64,000 nucleotides of DNA from Microlunatus sp. Gsoil 973 (GCF_009707365.1 NZ_CP046122.1:3534001-3598000); one strand, 5' to 3'. Numbered from the stretch's first letter, positions 1 through 9,799 are shown. Made by a program: numbers and translations. The notes: generated from the letters alone by a model not told the origin.

Positions 1-906
1 CGACCGGCACGGCACGGCTGGAAGAAGAAGACCACCTGGATCTGGCTGTTCCTGTTGCCGACCGTCGTCCTCTACGGCATCTACACGATCTATCCGATCA
101 TCGCCAGTTACTGGTATTCGCTGGTCGAGTGGAACGGCTTCGACGAGAACCAGACCTTCGTCGGGATCAGCAACTACCGCGAGGTCTTCGCCGATCCGCT
201 GTTCTGGAACTCGTTCAAGGTCACGCTGCTCTTCATGGTGTTCGTGGTCCCGGCGCGCGTACTGCTCAGCCTGCTGATGGCGATGGTGCTCAATTCGCCG
301 AAGCTGCCACTGATCGGCGTGCTCAGGTCGGCGTTCTTCATCCCGGTGGTCACCACCACCGCGATCATCGGTGTGGTCATGCGGTTCATCCTCGATCCGG
401 CGAGCGGACCGATCAATTCGATCCTGCTCAGGCTGGGCAGCGGCGGTATCGACTTCCTGGGTGATCCGCATTGGGCATTGCCGACCGCGGCGGTGCTCTA
501 CGTCTGGAAGTTCTTCGGCGTGACCATGATCTACTGGCTGGCCGCGTTGCAGACCATCCCGTACGAGCTCAACGAGGCGGCGCGGATCGACGGTGCCGGC
601 ACCGGGAAGATCTTCCGATACATCACGGTGCCGATGCTCAAGCCGTTCCTGATCATCATCACCGTGCTGACGATCGAGGAGACCTTCCACAACTTCGATC
701 TGATGTACACCCTGACCGGGGGTGGGCCGTACTTCCACACCGAGATCATCGAGATCTACATCTACCGCTGGGCCTTCGCCGCAGCGATCCCGCAGCTCGG
801 GCACGCCTCCGCCGCGGCCGTCGTCTTCGGCCTGTTGGTCGCTGTCGTCGGAGCGATCCAGCTGTGGGCCGTGTACGCGACCCGTCGGAGAGGAGCCGGG
901 CGATGA
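1..906 (+). CDS. Sugar ABC transporter permease, MalF/UgpA type (5' truncated by window edge)
   Basis: This is an inner-membrane subunit of a binding-protein-dependent carbohydrate importer. The frame is open to base 1 and begins within a basic stretch (HGWKKKTTWIW) typical of the cytosolic tail before the first membrane helix, so probably only a few residues are missing. Several hydrophobic segments follow. The cytoplasmic EAA loop, which docks the ATPase, reads EAARIDGAGTGKIFRYITVPMLK at about 600-650 and is intact (quoted in part: EAARIDGAG). The stop overlaps the next permease start (ATGA). The substrate cannot be read from the sequence; the neighbouring oxidoreductases and deaminase suggest a sugar or amino sugar. 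Confidence 0.93.
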   Translation, partial: RPARHGWKKKTTWIWLFLLPTVVLYGIYTIYPIIASYWYSLVEWNGFDENQTFVGISNYREVFADPLFWNSFKVTLLFMVFVVPARVLLSLLMAMVLNSPKLPLIGVLRSAFFIPVVTTTAIIGVVMRFILDPASGPINSILLRLGSGGIDFLGDPHWALPTAAVLYVWKFFGVTMIYWLAALQTIPYELNEAARIDGAGTGKIFRYITVPMLKPFLIIITVLTIEETFHNFDLMYTLTGGGPYFHTEIIEIYIYRWAFAAAIPQLGHASAAAVVFGLLVAVVGAIQLWAVYATRRRGAGR

Positions 907-1784
907 CCGCTCAACTGACCGCGCCGGCAGGTGCACAGACCGATCGGCAGCGTCGCGTCCTGCGCCGGCTGCCCTGGTGGATCGCCACCGTGTTCCTGAT
1001 CGGCGCCGCCCTGATCTGGATCTTTCCGTTCCTGTGGATGCTCTCCGCATCGCTGAAGAACAACATGGAGATGTTCAGCGGCGGCCTGCGGCTGTGGCCG
1101 AAGGAGTTCGTCTGGGACAACTACGCCCGCGCCTGGAACGATGCGCACTTCGGCCGGTATCTGATCAACACCATCGTCGTCACCGTGATCACCGTGGTGA
1201 TCGTCACCATCCGCTGCGCGACCGCCGGCTACGTCCTTGCCCGCTACCGTTTCCGCGGATCGCGGCTCTTCCTCGGCGTGCTGATCGCGACGCTTTTCGT
1301 GCCGACCGGCTACACGATCATCCCGGTGGTCAAGATCTCGATGCAGCTGCATCTGATCGACTCCCTCGGCGGGCTGATCCTGGCGCTCAGCGGCGGGGCG
1401 TACGTGTCCGCCATCCTGATCTATTACGGCTACTTCCGGCAGATCCCCAGGGAGCTCGAAGAGGCCGCCGTCGTTGACGGCGCCGGGTTCGCCCGGACCT
1501 TCTTCTCGGTGATGCTGCCGCTGGCCATGCCGGTCACGGCAACCGTGGCCGTGTTGACCTTCATCGCCACCTGGAACGCATTCTTCCTGCCTCTGGTCTT
1601 CACCTTCAGCCGACCCAATCTCCGCACGGTGAGTGTCGGCATGCAGGCGTTCGTCGGTGAGACGGCTACCGACTGGGCAGGTATGGCGGCGGCCGGCGTG
1701 ATCTCGATCGTGCCGGTGGTCGTCCTCTTCATCTTCCTCCAGCGCTACTTCGTCGAGGGAATCTCCGGAGCAGTCAAGTCCTAG
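903..1784 (+). CDS. Sugar ABC transporter permease, MalG type
   Basis: This is the second membrane subunit of the importer, about 293 residues long. The ATG at 903 overlaps the previous stop, which shows translational coupling. An N-terminal hydrophobic helix (residues about 25-45) is followed by the MalG-like core. The EAA loop reads ELEEAAVVDGAGFARTFF, and the protein ends with a short basic tail after the last helix. The family forms a heterodimer with the MalF-type subunit. No ATP-binding subunit is encoded nearby. The solute-binding protein gene follows after 40 bases. Confidence 0.95.
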   Translation: MTAQLTAPAGAQTDRQRRVLRRLPWWIATVFLIGAALIWIFPFLWMLSASLKNNMEMFSGGLRLWPKEFVWDNYARAWNDAHFGRYLINTIVVTVITVVIVTIRCATAGYVLARYRFRGSRLFLGVLIATLFVPTGYTIIPVVKISMQLHLIDSLGGLILALSGGAYVSAILIYYGYFRQIPRELEEAAVVDGAGFARTFFSVMLPLAMPVTATVAVLTFIATWNAFFLPLVFTFSRPNLRTVSVGMQAFVGETATDWAGMAAAGVISIVPVVVLFIFLQRYFVEGISGAVKS

Positions 1785-1824
1785 CAACAGCAAATGATCA
1801 TCACACGAAGGGGTGAACGTGATC

Positions 1825-3280
1825 ATGACCGGGAACACGACAAGATTGACACGGCGCGGCCTGCTCGGCGCGTCAGCACTCGCGGCAGTCGGCGTCGCCA
1901 CCGGCTGCAGCAGTTCAGACAACAAATCGAATTCGGGTGGCGCGGCCGGCAGCGTCGGCTCGCTGCAATGGTGGGACCACTTCAGCTCGTTCCAGGATCT
2001 CAACGACAACTGGGCCAAGACGGAGTCCAAGGCGTTGAAGACCAACGTGACCCACACCTACTACGACGCATCCAAGGCACCGCAGGCGTTCCAGCTGGCG
2101 CACCAGGCCAACAAGATGCCCGACGTCTTCTCCAACGTGGTCGGACTGCCCCTGCCGGCGCTCGTCAGCGGCAACTGGGTCCACGAGATGAAGCTGCCGG
2201 AGGACGTGAAGTCCAAGCTTCCGCCCAACACCCTGACCGAGGGCATCACCGGCCTGAACGGCAAGCTCTACGGCTTTCCACTGTTCAGTTTCCGCCAACT
2301 GTCGACGCTGGTCTGGATGAACAAGGACCACTTCACCAAGGCGGGACTCGACCCGAACAACCCACCGACCGACTATGCCGGGTTCAAGACCGCCCTGACC
2401 AAGTTGAAGGCGGCCGGAATCCAGCCGCTGACCATGGCGATCGGTGCCGACGGCGGCCGGATTCGCGATCAGGTCGACGACATGGCCCAGACAGCCGGTT
2501 TCCCCGGCTATCAGGGCATGAGGTTCGCCACCGGTGAGTACGCATACGACGATGATGCGTACGTGACCGTGATCGAGTACTTCAAGGAGCTCAGCGACTC
2601 CAAGCTGCTGATGCCCGGATCGAACAACTTCAGCGTCGTCGATGCTCGCACCCGGTACGCGTCCGGCGTCGTTGGCGCGTTCATCGACGGCATCTGGTGC
2701 CGGCGGCGCCAAGGCCCTGGCACCGACGATCGTCGACAAGATCGCGTCGGGGCCGATCCTGGTGCCGACGTCCGGTACGGATCCGTGGTGTTACCGCGGT
2801 CGACCGAGTGCGGCGTATCTGGTCTCGGCAAGCAGCAAGGACCCGGATGGGGCCGCCAAGCTCATCGCATCGTTCATGTCCGAGGAATATCAGAAGGGAA
2901 TGATCGCGGCGATGGACCAGCCGCCACTGAATCTTGATCTTGTCGACTCCTCCACGGCGATCGACGCGTACAAGAAGGCCGTCGCGTTCTGCAAAGCGAA
3001 CGTCTTCCAGATGCCGCAGGCGATCGTCAAGAATCCCGAACAGGCGGCGGTGGACGCGCAGCGCAAGCCGGTCACGCCTCACGTCGGCAACATCGTCCAG
3101 GGCTATCTGAGCGGCTCGATCAAGGACCTGAAGGGCGCGCTGAAGAAGCTGAGCGATGCCACCGAAGCAGACCGGGAACAGGCGTTCAAGAAGGCCAAGG
3201 CATCAGGAGCCAAGGTTTCCATGGACGACTACGCCTTCAGTGACTGGAAGCCTGGCCAGGACTACGAGAGTCAGAACTGA
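1825..3280 (+). pseudogene. Sugar ABC transporter solute-binding lipoprotein, frameshifted
   Basis: This is a family-1 extracellular binding protein in two frames. The first frame carries a twin-arginine-like signal (LTRRGLLGAS), a lipobox ending at Cys28 (VATGC), and the N-terminal lobe as far as FIDGIWC. The second frame resumes directly with GGAKALAPTIVDKIASGP and runs to the stop at 3280. Removing one C at 2700-2701 gives a continuous protein of about 484 residues of normal length (IWC followed by GGAKAL). The reading is therefore a +1 insertion, either a real mutation or a sequence error. GTG1813, GTG1819 and ATG1825 are in-frame start options. The AAGGGG at 1808-1813 fits ATG1825 or GTG1819. 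The partner permeases lie immediately upstream. Confidence 0.88.
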
Positions 3281-3292
3281 GGAGGCACTGCG

Positions 3293-4060
3293 GTGGGAGA
3301 CGATCGGATCGAACGCAGCGCCATCGTGACGGGGGCCGCGTCACCGCGTGGCATCGGCCGGGCGACGGCGCTGCTGCTGGCCGAGCAGGGCTGGAACATC
3401 GGCATCCTCGACATCGACGAGCGCGGCGGCCAGGCACTCGCCGACGAGATCACCAGCGGCTACAGCGTGAAGTCCTACGCCGCCGTCGCCGATGTCGCGA
3501 ATGAAGGTCAGGTGCGCTCGGCGATCGACGAGTTGGAGGCTGCGCTGCCACCGCTGGCCGGGCTGGCCAACATCGCCGGCGTCAGCTCACCGGTGCCCTA
3601 TCTCGAACTCACCGGTGAGGAGTGGCACCGGGTGATCAACATCAACCTCAACGGCGTGCACTACGTCTGCCGTCGAGTTGCCGAAAGCATGGCGCGGCAC
3701 GGTTACGGACGGATCGTGAGCGTCTCGTCCATCTCTGCCCAGCGGGGCGGCGGAACGTACAGCAAGACGCCGTACTCGGTGGCGAAGGCCGGTGTGATCG
3801 GACTGACCCGGGCGCTGGCTCGCGAGCTGGGTCCGTACGGGATCACGGTGAATGCGGTGGCACCGGGTCCGATCGACACCGACATCATGGGGGGCCCATT
3901 GACCCCGGAACGACGAGCCGCCATGGTCGACGAACTGCTCGTCAACCGGGTCGGCGTTCCCGGGGACGTGGCGACCGCGATCGCGTTCCTGATGTCGGAA
4001 GAGGCCGGCTACATCTCCGGTCACACGCTCAACGTGGACGGCGGCCTGTACATGCACTAG
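3293..4060 (+). CDS. SDR family NAD(P)-dependent oxidoreductase
   Basis: This is a classical short-chain dehydrogenase/reductase of 255 residues that oxidises or reduces an alcohol or ketone with NAD(P). The cofactor motif is TGAASPRGIG (from about residue 13). The NAG-type motif appears as NIAG, the catalytic serine lies in VSVSS, and the catalytic pair is Tyr161/Lys165 (YSVAK). A C-terminal SGHTLNVDGG motif completes the fold. GTG3293 is chosen because GAGGAGG lies just upstream. The gene sits 12 bases after the binding-protein gene, so it probably belongs to the same operon and acts on the imported sugar or sugar acid. The substrate is unknown. Confidence 0.93.
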   Translation: MGDDRIERSAIVTGAASPRGIGRATALLLAEQGWNIGILDIDERGGQALADEITSGYSVKSYAAVADVANEGQVRSAIDELEAALPPLAGLANIAGVSSPVPYLELTGEEWHRVININLNGVHYVCRRVAESMARHGYGRIVSVSSISAQRGGGTYSKTPYSVAKAGVIGLTRALARELGPYGITVNAVAPGPIDTDIMGGPLTPERRAAMVDELLVNRVGVPGDVATAIAFLMSEEAGYISGHTLNVDGGLYMH

Positions 4061-4161
4061 GCCAAGCCCGGGTCAGCGCCGTTACGCCGCCATCCACTGT
4101 CAGCTGTTGCCTCTGGCAGGGCCCGATCGGGGCACCTGATCACCGCCCTGCGGCAGGTGTG

Positions 4162-5006
4162 TCATGCGAAGGCGTGTGCCGCGGCCTCGATGACGACGAT
4201 CGTCCGCAGGATCTCCTGGTACGGCACCGGCGGGGCGCCGGTGCCGAGCATCCCAAGGAAGGCTCCGATCCCTGGTTCGACATAGCCCGGACCGAGTGCG
4301 ATCTCGGAGGAGACGACACCGTGCCGTCCGGTCACGCTCGCGTGGAAGGGCACCCGCTGATGGTCATCGGGCTTGACCAGCTGGAGCGTGACGTCGACCT
4401 CGCCGGATAGGTAGCGGATGATCACGGTGTCGCGGATGGACGACACCCGAAACTCGGTCGGCTCGCCCGGTGCGAGCCGCTGGGCGACATCGGCACAGTG
4501 AATGCCGTAGAAGAAGATGCCGCCGTACTCGCTGCGCGGGTCCGCCGGTCCGATCACGGTCAGCGCCTGCAGCTCGCCGATGGAGTCCCTGCGCTTGGCA
4601 AGGTTTTCGACGTCCGGGACCCAGCGCAACGGCGAGTACGACGCCAGCGGCGTGCCGGTGCGTACGGCTTCGGCGATCATCCGCCGAGCATCATTGGTGC
4701 TGCAGGCCAGCGGCTTGTCGACCCAGACGGGTTTTCCGGCGGCCAGGAAGGGAATGGCTTGATCGGCGTGCAGGGCACCGTCGCGGTTGGTGACGATCAG
4801 GGCGTCGATCTCGCCGATCAGCGAGGCGGAGTCCTCGACTCTGCGATCTATCCCACCCAGCTGCATCAGCTCGGTCAGATGTGCGTCGTCCTCGCCCACC
4901 AGCGCGACGACCTCGGCCCGGGATCGCTCGGTAGCGAGGTTGAGATACTTGATCATCTCGGTCGCGTGGCTGTTTCAACGCCGACAATGGCCAACCTGTA
5001 GGTCAT
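4162..5006 (-). pseudogene. Gfo/Idh/MocA family oxidoreductase, frameshifted near its N terminus
   Basis: The long frame (start 4956) lacks the beginning of the Rossmann fold. Upstream, in another frame, ATG5006 with AGGAAA in front encodes MTYRLAIVGVE. The long frame continues in register with NSHATEMIKYLN after a stop codon. Adding one A to the run at 4972-4974 joins them into GVENSHATEM, a motif typical of this family, and gives about 281 residues. The EKP-type motif appears as VDKPLA. The family members are NAD(P)-dependent sugar or inositol dehydrogenases. The start lies 2 bases beyond the stop of the next Gfo/Idh gene, so the two were co-transcribed. Mutation and sequence error are both possible. 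Confidence 0.87.
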
Positions 5007-5008
5007 GA

Positions 5009-6022
5009 TCACTTTCCTGCCGGCAGTTCGACCGGCCGACCGGTGCGCGCAGACTCGTAGATGGCGAGGACGACTTGCAGCGAGAGTCGTCCATCGGCGA
5101 CGGTGACAAACGGCTCGCGGTGGTCACCGATGGCCTGGAGGAAGTCTGCGTACTGCGCGCGATGGGCCGCGTCGATGGATTCAGCCGCCTCGGACGATGG
5201 CGGTGTGGGCGGGGAATCGGTCACGGTCGTGGTGAACTGGGTGATCCTCTCATCGTCCATGACGATCACGCCCCCGTCGCCGTGGAAGGCCAGCCGGATC
5301 GGGAGCCCGGGGTTGGCGGCGGTGGTCGCCAGAAAGACGCCGATCGCGCCGGACTCGAACGTGATCGTGGCGCCGACGACGTCCTCGACCTCGATGTCGG
5401 TATGGGCGATGCAGCCGCTGTGGGCGGAGACGCAGACGGGGCGACCCATCAGCCAGATCATCAGGTCGAGCGCGTGGATGCCCTGGTTCATCAGGGCACC
5501 GCCGCCGTCCAGCGTCAGCGTGCCCCGCCAGTCACCGGACTCGTAGTACTCCTGGGAGCGCCACAGTGGCGACTCAACGACCGCCGAGGTCAGACGACCG
5601 AGCAGACCATCGTCGATCGCCGACCTGATGCACCGGGCGGCCGGCTGGAATCGCCGTTGGCTCACCACACCGACCGTCACACCGGCCTCCTGCGCGGCCT
5701 CCGCCACCTGATCGGCGCCGTCCATGGTGATCGCCAGCGGCTTCTCCACCAGCACGGACTTGCCCGCGTTGATCACCTGGGCCGCGACCTCGGGATGCAA
5801 GCCGCTCGGCACGCAGACCGAGTACGCCGTGACTTCCGGGTCGGCCAGCGCGTCGGCCAGCTCGGTGTAGGCGGTCGCGCCGTACCGATCGGCAAGAGCT
5901 GCGGCCTTCTCCTGGTCAAGATCAACGACGGCCGCCAGCTTCGCCCGGTCGGCGAGCGAGTCGATCAAGCGTGCGTGAACGGTGCCGATCACCCCGGCGC
6001 CGATGATCCCGACCCGCATCAT
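5009..6022 (-). CDS. Gfo/Idh/MocA family oxidoreductase
   Basis: This is an NAD(P)-dependent dehydrogenase of about 337 residues. The N-terminal Rossmann motif is VGIIGAGVIGTVHA, the family EKP motif reads VEKPLA, and the C-terminal half is the alpha/beta domain that forms the substrate pocket (GGGALMNQGIHALDLMIW, with the conserved catalytic-region His). The tandem ATGs at 6022/6019 put the Rossmann motif at the extreme N terminus. The longer frame to 6097 adds residues without family character. The gene is divergent from nagB with about 107 bases between them. It is followed by a second family member, so the two may act in sequence or as a complex. The substrate is not predictable. Confidence 0.93.
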   Translation of the reverse strand: MMRVGIIGAGVIGTVHARLIDSLADRAKLAAVVDLDQEKAAALADRYGATAYTELADALADPEVTAYSVCVPSGLHPEVAAQVINAGKSVLVEKPLAITMDGADQVAEAAQEAGVTVGVVSQRRFQPAARCIRSAIDDGLLGRLTSAVVESPLWRSQEYYESGDWRGTLTLDGGGALMNQGIHALDLMIWLMGRPVCVSAHSGCIAHTDIEVEDVVGATITFESGAIGVFLATTAANPGLPIRLAFHGDGGVIVMDDERITQFTTTVTDSPPTPPSSEAAESIDAAHRAQYADFLQAIGDHREPFVTVADGRLSLQVVLAIYESARTGRPVELPAGK

Positions 6023-6129
6023 GGTTCCAGTCCACTCGTCGAGCGTCGCATGGTGGTAGCCAAGCACGCAGCGGGTCGGGCGGCCACACCACCCCACCCG
6101 GTGTCTTGGTGAACGGTCAAAGGACCAGA

Positions 6130-6897
6130 ATGGTGATCATGACCGCTGACCTGGACATGCGCATCTATCCCGACCGCGAGCAGTTGGGCGCGGCTGCGGC
6201 CGCCGACATCGCCGAGGAACTCCGGGCGGTCCTGGGGTCACAGACGTCGGCCCGGATGATCTTCGCGTCGGCGCCGAGCCAGGGTGAGACGTTGGCCGCG
6301 CTGGCGGAGGAGCCGGGGATCGACTGGTCCAAGGTCACCGCGTTCCACATGGACGAGTACCTGGGGCTGCCGCAGGATGCGCCGCAGAAGTTCGCCACCT
6401 GGTTGCGCGAGGCGTTCTTCGACCGGGTGCCGATGGGCGCGGTGCACTACATCGATGCGGACGGTCCGGAGACCGAATCGGCCGACGCCTATGCTGCACT
6501 GCTGCAGGAGTCGCCGAGCGACATCGTCTGTCTCGGCATCGGGGTGAACGGGCACATCGCCTTCAACGACCCGCCGGTGGCCGATTTCAACGACCCGGCC
6601 GCGGTCAAGATCGTCGAACTGGACGAGAAGTCGCGGGTGCAGCAGGTACAGGACGGCCTCTTCGCGACCGTCGATGATGTGCCGAAGCGGGCGATCACGC
6701 TGACAGTCCCGTCGCTGCTGAGCGGGAAACGGCTCTTCTGCATGGTGCCTGGTGCGCTGAAGGCGGATGCGCTGAGAGCGACAGCCAGCGAGCCGGTGTC
6801 GACCGCCTGGCCGAGCACGATCCTGCGGACGCATCCGCGGTGCACGGTCTATGCCGATGAAGAGGCAGCGTCCCTGCTGACCACCGAGTCGGAGTGA
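6130..6897 (+). CDS. nagB: Glucosamine-6-phosphate deaminase (NagB/6-phosphogluconolactonase fold)
   Basis: The enzyme converts glucosamine 6-phosphate to fructose 6-phosphate and ammonia in the cytosol, the last step of amino-sugar catabolism. The 255-residue protein shows the family marks FHMDEYLG (general-base Asp) and GIGVNGHIAFNDPP (catalytic His). The usual phosphate loop is altered to SAPSQGETL, so a related isomerase or deaminase acting on another amino sugar is possible. ATG6130 is preceded by AGGA at good spacing; GTG6133 and ATG6139 also lie in frame. The gene is divergent from two Gfo/Idh genes and within reach of the ngcEFG importer at 17.5 kb. Confidence 0.85.
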   Translation: MVIMTADLDMRIYPDREQLGAAAAADIAEELRAVLGSQTSARMIFASAPSQGETLAALAEEPGIDWSKVTAFHMDEYLGLPQDAPQKFATWLREAFFDRVPMGAVHYIDADGPETESADAYAALLQESPSDIVCLGIGVNGHIAFNDPPVADFNDPAAVKIVELDEKSRVQQVQDGLFATVDDVPKRAITLTVPSLLSGKRLFCMVPGALKADALRATASEPVSTAWPSTILRTHPRCTVYADEEAASLLTTESE

Positions 6898-6912
6898 CCA
6901 GCGCCCAGATCA

Positions 6913-6944
6913 TGTCCGGCGCAGGGTGATCCTTCGCCCGGACA
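6913..6944. terminator. Bidirectional hairpin between convergent genes
   Basis: The perfect arms TGTCCGG and CCGGACA flank an 18-base loop between the nagB stop and the response-regulator stop. There is no U-tract, as is common in high-GC actinobacteria. The position between convergent genes supports a terminator role. Confidence 0.5.
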
Positions 6945-6960
6945 GGGATCCGTCGAGCCC

Positions 6961-7659
6961 TCATCGATCCCGGTTGGGATCCGTTGCGGGTGAAGCCGCG
7001 GAGGGCCGCGCCGCGCCGGGAGTGACCAGCCCGTACTCGTACGCCGCGATCACCGCCTGCACCCGGTCACGGAGGCCGAGCTTGGCCAACACCCGGCTGA
7101 CGTGGGTCTTGACGGTCCCCTCGGCCACATAGAGCCGGGCGGCGATCTCGACGTTGCTCAGGCCGCCGGCCAGACAGACCAGTACTTCCCGCTCCCGGTC
7201 GGTGAGCACGTCCAGTGCCGAGCGCTGGAGCTCCAACGGCATCCGCACGTACTCCTCGACCAGCCGCCGGGTGAGCTTCGGCGCGAGCAGCATGTCGCCG
7301 GCCATCACCGTCCGGATGCCCGCGACGAGCTGTTCGGGAGTCACGTCCTTGAGCAGGAAACCGCTGGCCCCGGCCGTCAGCGACTCGAAAACGTAACGGT
7401 CTATGTCAAACGTGGTGAGCATGATCACCCGCACGCCCGGTGTGCCGGTCAGGATCTCCCGGGTCGCCTGAATCCCATCGACGCCGGGCATCCGGACGTC
7501 CATCAGGATGGCATCGGGTGGTCGATGCCGTACACACGCGATCGCCTCGGCGCCATCCGAGGCGCCGAACGCGACGGTCATGTCGGCTTGGGTTTCGATG
7601 ATCATCTGCATGCCCGCACGAACCAGCGGCTGGTCGTCGGCGACCCCGACCGTGATCAT
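6961..7659 (-). CDS. NarL/LuxR-family response regulator
   Basis: This is the DNA-binding output protein of the two-component system with the kinase encoded just upstream. The receiver domain (residues 1-120) shows the acidic pair VADDQ, the phospho-acceptor in ILMDVRMPG, and the switch lysine in FLLKDV. The C-terminal LuxR-type HTH (about 150-205) reads [15 protein letters not shown] and [21 protein letters not shown]7659 is preceded by GGAG and starts the receiver directly. The longer upstream frame overlaps the kinase. The spacing to the kinase stop is 16 bases, so they form an operon. The likely targets are unknown; the membrane gene at 9032 is the nearest candidate. Confidence 0.95.
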   Translation of the reverse strand: MITVGVADDQPLVRAGMQMIIETQADMTVAFGASDGAEAIACVRHRPPDAILMDVRMPGVDGIQATREILTGTPGVRVIMLTTFDIDRYVFESLTAGASGFLLKDVTPEQLVAGIRTVMAGDMLLAPKLTRRLVEEYVRMPLELQRSALDVLTDREREVLVCLAGGLSNVEIAARLYVAEGTVKTHVSRVLAKLGLRDRVQAVIAAYEYGLVTPGAARPSAASPATDPNRDR

Positions 7660-7675
7660 CTGCGCTCCATTGAGA

Positions 7676-8866
7676 TCATGCAAGTCCCTCCGGCATCGGT
7701 AGTTCGGCGCGCACCAGGAATCCACCATCGGGCCGTTCGCCACAACTGAACCGGCCACCCAGCGCGCGGACCCGTTCGGCCAGTCCCTCGAGCCCGCGAT
7801 GAGCACCCGGAAGTACTGGCTCACCGCGCTGGGTAGGGGCATCGTTGATGATCTCCACAACGAAGTCTGCGTCCGGGCCCTGCCGATCGAGCCGAACCCG
7901 CGTCGGGGCTGATCCGGCGTGCTTGACCACGTTGGTCAGGCTCTCCTGGACGATGCGGTAGGCCGTCAGCTGCAGTCCCAACGGAAGTGCCACATCGCCG
8001 CGTTGATCGTCGAGCCGAACGGGTAGTCCGAGCCCGCGCATCCGGTCACACAACTCGTGCAGGGTTGCCAGCGTGGGCTGCGGCTCGGTCCCGTCATCGG
8101 TCACGTCGTCCCGGCGGAGCACGGCGAGCAGCAACCGGAGCTCGGCCAACGACCCACGGCCCAGCGCTTCGATCTCCCTGAGCGCTTTCCGGGCAACAGC
8201 CGGATCGGCATCCGAGGCGAGACGAGCAGCACCGGCCTGCACGACGATCACGGTGATGGTGTGTGCGATGACGTCATGCAACTCGCGGGCGATGCGGGCC
8301 CGTTCGGCCTGAACACCCCGTTCCTCGGCGAGCGCGCGATCCAGCTCCGCGCGCAGACTTCGCTCCCAGTGTGCCGCCCAACTTGCCGAGAACAGCCCGA
8401 GCGCCCAGAGGGCGATGATCAACGCGGCGTCGAACAACAGGTCGCCCGGCTCCCGCAGTTCGGCGAAGATCGCCGCCAGGGACGCGAATCCACCCAGTGC
8501 CAGGGCGAGGCCGACGACGGCGAGCCGCCGTGGCAGGTGCCGACCGGTCGAATACGTCGCGATGAGCAGCGGCAGGAATTCACCCCAGTAGACCAGCCGC
8601 ATCGGGAACAGCAGCGAGGGCACGATCGTGACGGCAAGGATGATGCCGAGCGTGACCAGCGGAAGCCGGCGCCGGAGCAGCAGGGCGCAGCAGCACAGCA
8701 CGATCGGCACGACGACGGTCGCGTCGCTGCCGGCACCGACCCGAGACGTGAGCCCGAACGGAACCTCGAGTTCGCCGACCACCAGCAGCACGGCAGCCGG
8801 GACGACGTCGAACAAGATGTCGCGCCCCTGCCATGGCCTGACCCGGCGTAGCCCGATGTGCACCAT
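7676..8866 (-). CDS. Two-component sensor histidine kinase (HisKA_3 type)
   Basis: This is a membrane kinase of about 396 residues. The N-terminal half has about five or six hydrophobic helices without a large extracellular loop, so it probably senses a membrane or lipophilic signal. The dimerisation and phospho-acceptor motif is [16 protein letters not shown] (His). The ATPase domain has the N box [12 protein letters not shown] and a G-rich box [16 protein letters not shown]. It phosphorylates the regulator encoded directly downstream. Such NarL-type pairs in actinobacteria often control exporters or envelope stress responses, but the signal here is not evident. Confidence 0.94.
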   Translation of the reverse strand: MVHIGLRRVRPWQGRDILFDVVPAAVLLVVGELEVPFGLTSRVGAGSDATVVVPIVLCCCALLLRRRLPLVTLGIILAVTIVPSLLFPMRLVYWGEFLPLLIATYSTGRHLPRRLAVVGLALALGGFASLAAIFAELREPGDLLFDAALIIALWALGLFSASWAAHWERSLRAELDRALAEERGVQAERARIARELHDVIAHTITVIVVQAGAARLASDADPAVARKALREIEALGRGSLAELRLLLAVLRRDDVTDDGTEPQPTLATLHELCDRMRGLGLPVRLDDQRGDVALPLGLQLTAYRIVQESLTNVVKHAGSAPTRVRLDRQGPDADFVVEIINDAPTQRGEPVLPGAHRGLEGLAERVRALGGRFSCGERPDGGFLVRAELPMPEGLA

Positions 8867-9031
8867 CCCACGCTAGCCACCTGAAGCGCTGCCCGGATCC
8901 ATCTCAAGACATACATCCGAATCCGTCGCTCGGGCGAAGTCATCAAGTCGCTGCGGAGACGCGGCTGGTGGCTGATGTCCCTAGCGTTGCAGCCGTGCCA
9001 ACAGGAGATCCGTTCGGGAGAGGGAGAATTG

Positions 9032-9730
9032 ATGTCAGAGTCCAGACGATCCGAGACCGTCAGGCATTGGATGATGATCATGGCGCTGGTGCTCGGACCG
9101 GCGGTCGTCACGCTGTCGGCAGCGTTCATCCTGCCGTTACCCACCACCGATTCCGTGCACGACGACTTCACGGCCATGATCACCAATCGCCCGCTGCTAT
9201 TGATCTCTTCGCTGCTGGAGGGTGTCGGATTCACGATCACCCTCGGCGGCTACGCGGCCATCGGTCAGTTCCTACGCCGGCGGGGTGTCACGCTGGCCAC
9301 CATCGGCGCAGCCTTGTGCGTGGTTGGGATCCTCGGCTTCGGCTGGGCGGGTGCGACCGGCTTCGTGCTCCACGCACTGACAGGGATGACTGATCATGAC
9401 GCCGCGTTCGCTGCGGCCCAGGCCATCGCGTCCGATCCAGCGAACTCGGTGTCCTCGATGTTGGAGATCGTCGGGCCGATCGGCGTACTGCTGCTGATGC
9501 TCGGACTGTTCCGTGCGCGGATCGTGCCGCTGTGGCCGGTTCTGGTGATCATTGCCGGGATACTGGCCAATGGGGTCATCGGCACCGTGGTGGCAACCTT
9601 CGTTGCCGATCTGCTATTGCTCGCGGGGAGCACCTGGGTCGCGGTGTACCTGATGCGTGTGCGTGGTCCGGAGCTGACTGCTGAGCAAGGCGAGCCGTCA
9701 GAGCTCAGTGGTGTCGCTCTACGGCGGTGA
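9032..9730 (+). CDS. Multi-pass membrane protein of unknown function
   Basis: The protein has about 232 residues and about six hydrophobic helices; I do not recognise a named family. The first helix starts near residue 12 (MMIMALVLGPAVV). ATG9032 is chosen because GGGAGAGGGAGAA lies directly upstream. The gene is divergent from the kinase/regulator pair, with 165 bases between the two starts, so it is a plausible target of that system. A hairpin follows the stop. No catalytic motif is visible. Confidence 0.8.
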   Translation: MSESRRSETVRHWMMIMALVLGPAVVTLSAAFILPLPTTDSVHDDFTAMITNRPLLLISSLLEGVGFTITLGGYAAIGQFLRRRGVTLATIGAALCVVGILGFGWAGATGFVLHALTGMTDHDAAFAAAQAIASDPANSVSSMLEIVGPIGVLLLMLGLFRARIVPLWPVLVIIAGILANGVIGTVVATFVADLLLLAGSTWVAVYLMRVRGPELTAEQGEPSELSGVALRR

Positions 9731-9756
9731 CGCCGTGTTCGAGTGATCATGGAGGG

Positions 9757-9791
9757 GAAGAGGCGCCGCGCGACTGCGACGGCGCCCCTTC
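9757..9791. terminator. Bidirectional terminator hairpin
   Basis: The arms GAAG-A-GGCGCCG and CGGCGCC-C-CTTC pair over 12 positions with one mismatch around a loop of 11 bases. The hairpin separates the plus-strand membrane gene from the convergent DUF3618 gene. Confidence 0.7.
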
Positions 9792-9799
9792 GTTCCTTG

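Noticed and set aside
762-2057. Long minus-strand frame of 431 codons opposite the permease and binding-protein genes
   Set aside because: Low-complexity Arg/His/Asp-rich translation, an artefact of high GC opposite well-supported genes.
4122-4131. CCCGATCGGG palindrome as a terminator between SDR and Gfo/Idh genes
   Set aside because: Too short and with no loop; a chance palindrome is equally likely.
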